Of a DNA stretch of 64,000 nucleotides, positions 36,070-42,356 are shown one piece after another. How positions within the stretch are numbered: position 1 is the stretch's first letter; each line of letters opens with the position of its first letter. Source of the stretch: JAJDXO01 sp965213765 (GTDB lineage: Bacteria; Pseudomonadota; Alphaproteobacteria; Rhodospirillales; UBA2165); contig OZ243926.1 of assembly GCA_965213765.1 (NCBI GenBank), forward strand, positions 434,001 to 498,000. The letters run 5' to 3'. A model generated the notes under the pieces. That model ran no database searches. It was not told where the DNA came from and saw nothing but the letters and a program-made list of their open reading frames with translations. Both the position numbers and the translations under genes were made by a program.

Positions 36070-36741
36070 CTAATCCGAACTCGGCGTTGGCGCGCTTTCG
36101 GGCCAGTTGTCGAGCACCGCCTGGAGATAAGTTTTCACCTTTTCCGGATCAAGATGGACCGAGCGTTTGATTTTGTCGACCTCGCCCTGCTCCTCGACCG
36201 GTATCTTCAAGGAATCGGTGAGACGGTTGAACAGGTTGAAGTAGCCGCTCATCAGGGTGAGCTCGATAATTTCCTCCTCGCTGAACACTTCCCGCACCTG
36301 CTCGTAGACGCCGTTGTCTTCCTTGGCCGTGTTGAGCGTCACGTGCTCCGCCCACAGGATCGCCATCTTTTCCCGCTGGGTGAATAGATCGGAATCGATG
36401 TAATCACCGAGACCGATTTCGATGGTTTGTTCGTCAGTAATGCCTGCCGCTTGACCAAGCGACGTGTTGTGCGCGAATCAGTAATTGCACGCGTTAATGT
36501 GCGAGGTCTTGATGATCACCATCTCCTTGATCCTGGTGCTCAACAGGCTGCCGGCCCCTTCCCGCTGCATCACCGCGTTAAACAAGATCAGGAACTTGGA
36601 CACCTGGGGCACTTGCGCCAACACACGGTAGGAATTCGGCACCCGGCCCAGCATGGACTTCGCCGCGTCGAATAAATTCTTGATATCACCGGTCGCCTGG
36701 TCGCCATCGACCATGCCGACCCGTTGGTCGGAATCACTCAT
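36070..36741 (-). CDS. AhpD/CMD-like selenoprotein 1 (Sec88)
   Basis: A 223-residue protein if the in-frame TGA at 36478-36480 is read as selenocysteine. Around it the sequence is SHINACNY-U-FAHNTSLGQAAG. AhpD-like carboxymuconolactone decarboxylase folds have a CxxC with a nearby His here, so U replaces the second redox Cys (C85, U88, H91). The frame continues unbroken for 135 codons, with ILWAEHVTL and FNRLTDSLKIP shared with the paralogue at 38088. A GGUC-loop hairpin follows the UGA. The start at 36741 has AGGAG upstream; the HxlR gene lies 25 bp before it. A peroxidase or disulfide-reductase role is inferred. Confidence 0.85.
36446..36463 (-). promoter_or_regulatory. SECIS hairpin of selenoprotein 1
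   Basis: Starting 15 bases after the UGA, GTCGCTT-GGTC-AAGCGGC forms a 7-bp stem (one G-U pair) with a GGUC loop. The loop begins 22 bases after the UGA, within the range of bacterial SECIS elements bound by SelB. Confidence 0.8.
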
Positions 36742-36766
36742 TTCAAATTTGCTCCTGAAAGTCCTT

Positions 36767-37162
36767 TTACTCTTCGGCCTTTTTTCTCTCTTCGTAGGCC
36801 ACAATCGCCGCATCCACCTCGCCGATATGTTCGACCGCCCAGTCGCACAAAACCGACAACGGCTTCTCGAGCGTCCGGCCCAGCGGCGTGAGGGAATACT
36901 CGACCTTGGGCGGAATGACGGGGTAGATCTTGCGCTCCACCATGCCGATGGATTCGAGCTGCCGCAGGGTTTGGGTCAGCATCTTTTCCGAGATGTCCCC
37001 GATATCACGCTTAAGCTCGGCGTAACGCATGGTGCGCTTATAAAGCCGGCGGATCACCAAAATGTTCCACTTGTTGGACAAGTAGCCGAGGATTTTCTGG
37101 GCCGGCCGGTTGTGAAAAACGTTCGGTTGGTCGGGTGATTTGGTCTGTGCCGTCCGCGCCAT
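36767..37162 (-). CDS. HxlR-family transcriptional regulator
   Basis: A 131-residue MarR/HxlR-type winged-helix protein. The core contains ILGYLSNKWNILVIRRLYK, MRYAELKRDIGDISEKMLTQ, TLRQLESIGMVERKIYP and VEYSLTPLGRTL. The ATG at 37162 is preferred; the open frame upstream has no HxlR match. No typical conserved redox cysteine pair of HypR-like regulators is seen, though one Cys is present near the C-terminus. It is probably autoregulated from the divergent region to its right. Confidence 0.92.
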   Translation of the reverse strand: MARTAQTKSPDQPNVFHNRPAQKILGYLSNKWNILVIRRLYKRTMRYAELKRDIGDISEKMLTQTLRQLESIGMVERKIYPVIPPKVEYSLTPLGRTLEKPLSVLCDWAVEHIGEVDAAIVAYEERKKAEE

Positions 37163-37206
37163 CAAACCATCTCCCTCTCTGACTGCCACGTACGATCCAT
37201 TTAATA

Positions 37207-37260
37207 TATACCTACCAAATAGGATGTACAAGACAATTAGGTCTATACCTTGCCTATGGA
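37207..37260. promoter_or_regulatory. Repeated operator-like motifs in the divergent region
   Basis: TATACCTACCAAATAGGA (37207-37224) and TATACCTTGCCTATGGA (37244-37260) are related imperfect palindromes. GTACAAG (37226-37232) and CTTGTAC (37261-37267) form a further inverted pair around the second copy. The AT-rich block lies between hxlR and the oppositely oriented gene at 37323 and is the best candidate binding site for HxlR. Confidence 0.5.
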
Positions 37261-37322
37261 CTTGTACTCTCATATAAGACATGAAACTATAGTTTTGACA
37301 GGTACGCGCCGGAGGAAACGGT

Positions 37323-38057
37323 ATGGACATAGGGATCAGGGCACAATGGTATGATCTTCCGGCGGATGGCCGGGCCGAGTATTTCGACTGGTTGCACAAT
37401 ACCTATTTGCCGGCGGTTCAGAAGCGGCCGGGCTATCTTTGGGCCGCGGCGTACGGGATTCCCGGCGGCGATAACAACGTTACATTTCATGAACGCATGC
37501 ACCGGGCCCCGGAAGGCGAGGTCGGCCAGGGCTCCCAGTTCATCTTGGCCATGGGCGCCGAGAACCCGCACACCTTCTTCCTCCCCGAAGACGAAGCCTG
37601 GCCCGAAGACACGGACCCGGCGACGGTCGAAATGCTTGGCCGCCGCGAGGGCGTCCGCACCTGCATCTATTCCGAAGTTGACCGGGTGAGCGGTCCCGAA
37701 GCGGACTCGCGGCCGCTCGGCACAGCCCCTGGCCCCGCGGTACAATGGGGCAGTTTCCGCACCGAAGAGTGGGAGCAGGAGTTCGACGTCAGCAAATGGT
37801 ACGCCCAGTACCGGCTGCCCTCGGTCGCCGAAATGCCCGGCGTCGTTGCCGCCCGCCGACTGGCCTGCATCGCCGGCTGGCCCCATCACGGCGTGATCTA
37901 CGAGTTCACGTCGCTGCGGGCGCGGCTGGACGGATTTCAAAAGCACGAGTCGCTCGGCGAAGTACCCGGCGAATGGACCAACCGGGTGGCGCTATCGCAA
38001 ACCTTCCATCAACCGGGCAGCCCCAGCGTCGCCGAGCGCACTTGGCCAACCGAATAA
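37323..38057 (+). CDS. Hypothetical protein with duplicated alpha/beta-barrel-like halves
   Basis: A 244-residue protein I do not recognise by name. Two halves show a ferredoxin-like strand-helix pattern: WYDLPADGRAEYFDWLHNTY with PGYLWAAAYG in the first, and WYAQYRLPSVAEMPGVVAAR with GVIYEFTSLRARLDGFQKHE in the second. This resembles dimeric alpha-beta barrel (EthD/ABM-like) proteins, which often bind small oxidised compounds. GGAGG precedes the start. It leads the plus-strand operon that includes two selenoprotein genes, 30 bp upstream of the first. Confidence 0.7.
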   Translation: MDIGIRAQWYDLPADGRAEYFDWLHNTYLPAVQKRPGYLWAAAYGIPGGDNNVTFHERMHRAPEGEVGQGSQFILAMGAENPHTFFLPEDEAWPEDTDPATVEMLGRREGVRTCIYSEVDRVSGPEADSRPLGTAPGPAVQWGSFRTEEWEQEFDVSKWYAQYRLPSVAEMPGVVAARRLACIAGWPHHGVIYEFTSLRARLDGFQKHESLGEVPGEWTNRVALSQTFHQPGSPSVAERTWPTE

Positions 38058-38087
38058 CCCTCAGTCTATTTCAGAAGGAGACCTCGA

Positions 38088-38762
38088 ATGTCCCGTGTTC
38101 CAATTATTCAGGATGAAGAAGCGACGCCCGAGCAGGCGGTCATTTTCGATCATTCCAAAGTTATGTTCGGCCGCGTCGCCAACGCGGTCCGTGCCGGTTC
38201 CGCGTCGCCGAGGCTTATGCAGTCCCTGTTCAGCTTCATCGTCGCGGGACTGCGCGAGGAGATTTCCGGCATCCTCGACGTCCGCACCAAATGCCTTGTG
38301 ATCCTCAAGACCTCGACCCTCAACGGGTGCGCCTATTGAACGAGCCACAATGAAACGCTCGGTCGGGCGTTAGGATTTTCAGAAGACACGATCGGGGCGG
38401 TCACCGGCGACTACCTCAATTCCGAACTGTTCAGCGATGCCGAAAAAGCGGCCATGCGCTGGGCGGAGGTTATGACCGAAAAGCAGTACCAAAGCGGCGG
38501 CCCGGGAAAGCCGCCCCAGGATGGTCCCGCCTTCGAGGAACTCAAAAAGCATTATTCCGACGAACAGATCGTCGAAATCTGCTTCACGTCGGGCTTCTTC
38601 AATTTCTGGAACCGGTTTACCGACAGCCTGCAGATCCCCATCGAAGACAACCCGGTCATGAACCTGTTCACGAAGTCCACCTCCATCGACCCGGGCGACT
38701 ACGGCCGCTACATGCGGTCCTGCTGGTGGAACGAGGAGGAGGCGGCGGCGGCGGCGGAGTAG
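38088..38762 (+). CDS. AhpD/CMD-like selenoprotein 2 (Sec84)
   Basis: A 224-residue protein if TGA 38337-38339 encodes selenocysteine. The motif reads TLNGCAY-U-TSHNETLGRALG, giving C81-x2-U84-x2-H87, the same pattern as selenoprotein 1. After the UGA the frame stays open for 140 codons and contains MRWAEVMTEKQY, FFNFWNRFTDSLQIPIE and PGDYGRYMRS, clearly homologous to the paralogue's second half. An ideal SECIS-like hairpin follows. AAGGAG precedes the ATG. The stop is 3 bp before the PrdB/GrdB-like gene, so the pair is cotranscribed. Confidence 0.87.
38354..38371 (+). promoter_or_regulatory. SECIS hairpin of selenoprotein 2
   Basis: AACGCTC-GGTC-GGGCGTT forms a 7-bp stem with a GGUC loop, starting 15 bases after the UGA. 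Spacing, stem length and loop match the hairpin of selenoprotein 1 although the stem sequences differ, a sign of conserved structure. Confidence 0.85.
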
Positions 38763-38765
38763 ACC

Positions 38766-39995
38766 ATGGTCCGTGTGGATGAATTTCCCGATGAGTTCCG
38801 GGAGGACTACCTCAATCGGGAGATGCCCACCTTCGACGAGAGCCCGTTCGTGCTCGGGCCGCCGCTGGCCGAGCGGCGGGTGTCGTTGATTTCCACCGCC
38901 GGACTTCACCGCAAGGGTGACCGGCCGTTCACCGAAGAGTCGGGGGATTTCCGGATTATCCCCAAGGACCTGCCGGACGAAGATCTGGTGATGACCCATG
39001 TGTCGTCCAACTTCGACCGCATCGGCTTCATGAAGGATGCCGACGTCGCATTCCCCATCAACCGGCTGAAGGAATTGGCGGCGGACGGCGTCATCGGCAG
39101 TGTCGCCGACTATCACTACTCGTTCATGGGCGCGACGGAGCCCGAGAAGATGGCGCCCAGCGTCGCCGAGATCGTCGCCACCCTGAAGGCGGACAAGGTC
39201 GATGCAGTGATGCTGTGTCCCGTCTGACCCAGCTGCACGCGCGCCGTCGGCGCGCTTGCCCACTACCTTGAACGCGCCGGGATCGCCACCACCCAGGTGA
39301 GCCTCGTCCGCGAGCACTCGGAGAAGATCAAGCCGCCGCGGGCGCTCTGGTGCGGGTTCGAACTCGGCCGGCCCTTCGGCGCGCCCAACGAGCCGGACTT
39401 CCAGCGGCGGGTATTGGCCGAGGCGTTGGCGCTCCTGGAACGGCCCGCGGGACCAATTCTAGATGATTTCCCCGACGGACCGCCCGGCGGGTTTACCGGC
39501 GCCGACGACGAAGACAACGAAGGCTGGACCTGCCCGGTCAACTTCGGCGGCGGCGAGGAACCCGACTTGGAAAAAGACCCTGCCGGCGCCGTTCGTCGGG
39601 AAATGGCCCTGCTGCGCTCGTGGTACGACCTCGCGCTGGAAAACAACGGCAAGACCATGGTCGGCGTCGCCGGGATCGGCATCGAGCAGTGCTTGGACTA
39701 CCTCTCCGCCTTCGCTCTCGACCCCGACACCCCGCCCTTTCGCACCGACATTCCGCGCTACAACTTCTTCAAGCTCTGCGTCGACGACCTCAAGGCCTAC
39801 TACTTCGAAGCGGCCACCACCCGTCCCGGCCCCGCCACGGACAAGCAAGTGGCCGACTGGTATTATGGCCGGTCGGCGATGGGCGAATTCCTGCTCAAGC
39901 TGAACGAAATCTGCTCGAAGCTGGATGATCCGGTCTTGCGCAAAATGTCCGACCGCCGCCTGATCCCCGTGCACCAGCACCACTTGAAGGCCTGA
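38766..39995 (+). CDS. PrdB/GrdB-like selenoprotein with extra C-terminal domain (Sec154)
   Basis: A 409-residue protein if TGA 39225-39227 is selenocysteine. The N-terminal 230 residues match the selenoprotein B family of glycine, betaine and proline reductases: VSLISTAGLHRKGDRPF, DADVAFPINRLKELAADGVI, DAVMLCPV-U-PSCTRAVGALAHYLERAGI and FELGRPFGAPNEPDFQ. U154 and C157 form a UxxC redox motif. The last 170 residues (after PGGFTG) form an additional domain I do not recognise, with WTCPVNFGGG and KLCVDDLKAYYFEAATTRPG. No GrdA, GrdC or PrdA partners are present, so classic amino-acid reductase activity is unlikely; a thiol-selenol reductase role is inferred. Confidence 0.85.
39239..39255 (+). 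promoter_or_regulatory. SECIS hairpin of the PrdB/GrdB-like gene
   Basis: GCGCGCC-GTC-GGCGCGC forms a perfect 7-bp stem with a GUC loop beginning 19 bases after the UGA. Pairing extends outward by three more pairs (GCA/TGC) after one mismatch. A G at the loop start fits bacterial SECIS rules, although the loop is one base shorter than in the other two. Confidence 0.65.
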
Positions 39996-40145
39996 CCGCC
40001 GGCCGGCGCGAAGCGGAAATGGCTGCAATGACGGGTCTGCGCCGACCCGGAATTCGGCTCGGCTGTATCACATAGCGACCCACCCCGGCTCCCGCCGATT
40101 GAACGGCGAACGCACCGGCGGGTATCCTTCGGCCATGAGGAATTA

Positions 40146-40625
40146 ATGCCGAGGGAGGCTGATATGCCGGACGGACAAACGGTCGAAGTCGCGAAAATGA
40201 AATTCTCCGCCACCTGTCCCAATAACGCGCGGACGGACGTTGTGTCGGGAGAGGAAGAGATTGTCATGGATCACCCGGAGCCGCGTGGCACCGGGCTCGG
40301 CATGTCGCCGATCCACACCTACCTTTCCGGTTTCATTGGCTGCACCAACTCAACCATCCACAAGCTCGCCAAACGGGCCGGCACCGAAGTGACGGCGCTG
40401 GATCTCGAGATGGAGGTGGGCCTGGATCGCCGCGGTCTGACCATGGATCAGGTGGTCGAGTTGCCTTTCGTCTACGCCAAGACCATCGTCAACATCACCA
40501 TCGACGCCAGCGATGAACAGCTCCAGGAAATGAAAGATGGTCTGTCGGAGTGGTGCCCCATCGCCAAGACGTTCAAGAATGCGGGCACGGAAGTCATCGA
40601 GGAGTGGAACGTTACCCGGCCGTAG
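40146..40625 (+). CDS. OsmC-family protein
   Basis: A 159-residue OsmC/Ohr-fold protein. The first reactive Cys region is FIGCTNSTIHKLAKRAG and the second is SEWCPIAKTFKNAGTEV, the pair used by thiol peroxidases of this family. GGTCTGxSPIHTYLSG-like sequence (GLGMSPIHTYLSG) also fits. The ATG at 40146 or 40164 could start; both have good ribosome-binding sites. It is 150 bp downstream of the selenoprotein operon on the same strand and may belong functionally to it. Both reactive positions are Cys codons, not UGA. Confidence 0.85.
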   Translation: MPREADMPDGQTVEVAKMKFSATCPNNARTDVVSGEEEIVMDHPEPRGTGLGMSPIHTYLSGFIGCTNSTIHKLAKRAGTEVTALDLEMEVGLDRRGLTMDQVVELPFVYAKTIVNITIDASDEQLQEMKDGLSEWCPIAKTFKNAGTEVIEEWNVTRP

Positions 40626-40665
40626 GGGCTTCCACCCCACGGTGATGTGACGACAATGTGATCCG

Positions 40666-40689
40666 AGGGGGGCTTAACGCCCCCCTTTT
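40666..40689 (+). terminator. Rho-independent terminator after osmC-like gene
   Basis: GGGGGGC-TTAAC-GCCCCCC with TTTT immediately after, 41 bp beyond the OsmC stop. Confidence 0.88.
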
Positions 40690-40735
40690 CGCACGGCATT
40701 TTAGGGCCCTCGAAAAGAACCGGGTTCCCATTGCC

Positions 40736-41440
40736 ATGCCCAAATCCCGCAAACGCAAATCCAAGTTCAAAAAGGGCCCGACACGGTCCAAGAAGTCCGG
40801 CGCCCCGCCGCCATTGATGGGTCCCGGCGCACCGTCTCTCGATCGCGCCGCCGGCAGCGGCAACGTGGCCTGGTCCGGCGGTCGCACGTCATCGGGTGGC
40901 GGGCCGTTGATCACCTTCGGCGGCATCGCGGCGGTGCTGTTGATCGCCGGCGGTGTCTGGTTCTGGTCGACCGTCCAGGAAAGCAACGCCTTCGAGGAAT
41001 TGGCGGCGGCTGGTCAGGGTATCCTCGAGCAGGTCGAGAGCTTCCCCAATCGCGGACAGCGGCATCTTGGCCCCGGCGAAACGGTGAATTACGGCACTTC
41101 GTTCCCCACGTCGGGCGATCACGACCCCTTCCCCACCAATCCCGGCTTCTACACCACGGTCCAGCGGCCGACCCAACTGGTCCACGCTCTCGAACACGGC
41201 AACATCGTCATTTACTACGACCGGCCGTCGGAGCCGGACATGGCGACACTCCGGGAATGGTCCAAGTTCTATCGCGGCACCTGGGACGGGCTTGTCGTGA
41301 CGCCATCCCGCGGCCTCGGCGAAAGTCTGGTGTTCACCGCCTGGGCCAAACGGCTCAAAATGGACAAATTAAACCCGGCGCACGGCGCCGCGTTCATCGA
41401 CGAATACCGCGGCCGGGGACCGGAACGGCCCGTAAGGTAA
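40736..41440 (+). CDS. DUF3105 membrane-anchored protein
   Basis: A 234-residue protein. A very basic N-terminus (MPKSRKRKSKFKKGPTRSKK) precedes one transmembrane helix (about 62-82, LITFGGIAAVLLIAGGVWFW). The extracytoplasmic DUF3105 domain follows, with the signature YGTSFPTSGDHDP and LVHALEHGNIVIYYDRP. Family function is not established. The start at 40736 is chosen for its family-like N-terminus. It has its own unit after the osmC terminator. Confidence 0.85.
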   Translation: MPKSRKRKSKFKKGPTRSKKSGAPPPLMGPGAPSLDRAAGSGNVAWSGGRTSSGGGPLITFGGIAAVLLIAGGVWFWSTVQESNAFEELAAAGQGILEQVESFPNRGQRHLGPGETVNYGTSFPTSGDHDPFPTNPGFYTTVQRPTQLVHALEHGNIVIYYDRPSEPDMATLREWSKFYRGTWDGLVVTPSRGLGESLVFTAWAKRLKMDKLNPAHGAAFIDEYRGRGPERPVR

Positions 41441-41557
41441 AATACCTTAAGTTACTGATTTTATTTGTCCGATAATTTTATGTTGCTATTTTGTTCTTAT
41501 GGAGATAACGTCCTCTCCCGAGTTCATCAGGCCAAAGAAATCAAGAGAGGAAACACC

Positions 41558-41641
41558 ATGTTCAATATCGAGCTCATGAAGGACGCAAGCGCGCTGACCT
41601 CTATCGTCATGGCCGGTTATGTCTTCCTGGTGATCTTCTAG
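41558..41641 (+). CDS. Putative 27-residue small membrane protein
   Basis: GAGAGGAAACACC precedes ATG at 41558, a strong ribosome-binding site. The ORF MFNIELMKDASALTSIVMAG ends YVFLVIF and a TAG. A short amphipathic head and a hydrophobic tail suggest a single-pass membrane peptide. It lies in an otherwise gene-free 388-bp gap between DUF3105 and the thioesterase, in an AT-rich patch that could hold its promoter. There is no homologue that I recognise. Confidence 0.4.
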   Translation: MFNIELMKDASALTSIVMAGYVFLVIF

Positions 41642-41786
41642 GTCCGAATTCCCGGAGGTGGGCCAAACGACAACCATGGGCATGAATCCCGGCGGTCCCT
41701 GTCAACTACCGCCGACCGCAAGTCCCGCGAATCCCAGTGCCGCCGGAGCAAGGCACCCCGGCTTAGTCTTCCGGCGGCAGCGGCCC

Positions 41787-41809
41787 GCCGGTCGGTCCGC
41801 CCGACCGGC
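41787..41809. terminator. Hairpin after the thioesterase gene
   Basis: GCCGGTCGG and CCGACCGGC form a perfect 9-bp stem 20 bp past the thioesterase stop. There is no U-tract, so termination is uncertain. Nothing else is recognised between 41642 and 41786. Confidence 0.4.
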
Positions 41810-41828
41810 CGGGTTGGGAAACAGCCCG

Positions 41829-42224
41829 TTACTCCTTTGGGGGCAACGGGCGGGACTTGCGGTCACCCCCCACCGCAACATAAGTGAATATTCCTTCGGT
41901 TACCTTGATCCGGGTTTGCTGGTTTTGACGGACCAGCACCCAGGCCTCTATCTTGACGGTGACGGAGGTCCGCCCTTCCCGTTCGGTCGAGCAATAGCAG
42001 GCCAGCAAATCACCGATGAGGACCGGCTCATGAAAGGTCATTTCCTTGATGGCGACGGTGGCGGTTTTGCCCCGGGCGCGGTTCTCGGCATAGGTGCCGC
42101 CGGCCAAGTCCATCTGGGACAGCAGCCAGCCGCCGAAAATGTCGCCGAAGGGGTTGGTATCGGCGGGCATGGTCCGCACGAGCTGGGTCACTTCACCGAC
42201 GGGTTCTTCTTGGGTTTCGGGCAT
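41829..42224 (-). CDS. Acyl-CoA thioesterase (YciA/BACH hotdog type)
   Basis: A 131-residue single hotdog-domain protein. Motifs VRTMPADTNPFGDIFGGWLL and SQMDLAGGTYAENRARGKTATVAIKEMTF are typical of YciA and BACH thioesterases, with the catalytic Asp in MDLAGG. It hydrolyses acyl-CoA of broad chain length. The ATG at 42224 has AGGAG at good spacing; the longer frame upstream is not conserved. It is divergent from parE, with about 130 bp between. Confidence 0.92.
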   Translation of the reverse strand: MPETQEEPVGEVTQLVRTMPADTNPFGDIFGGWLLSQMDLAGGTYAENRARGKTATVAIKEMTFHEPVLIGDLLACYCSTEREGRTSVTVKIEAWVLVRQNQQTRIKVTEGIFTYVAVGGDRKSRPLPPKE

Positions 42225-42356
42225 GGGGAAGCTCCTTGTCCCGGAAAAACATTGCCACGCACTATATGTTGTTATAATTCCATGATTAGCTACAGGATCA
42301 AGTAATTCCGTCGGTTCCCGGATGATCGCGGACGACAACCCTAAGAGCGAAACGCC

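Noticed and set aside
36478..36480. Reading the UGA as a nonsense mutation and the gene as a pseudogene
   Set aside because: The downstream frame is intact and homologous to the paralogue, and a SECIS-like hairpin follows. The same holds at 38337 and 39225, so recoding is more likely.
40146..40625. A fourth selenoprotein (OsmC-like)
   Set aside because: Both reactive positions are normal Cys codons and there is no in-frame UGA.
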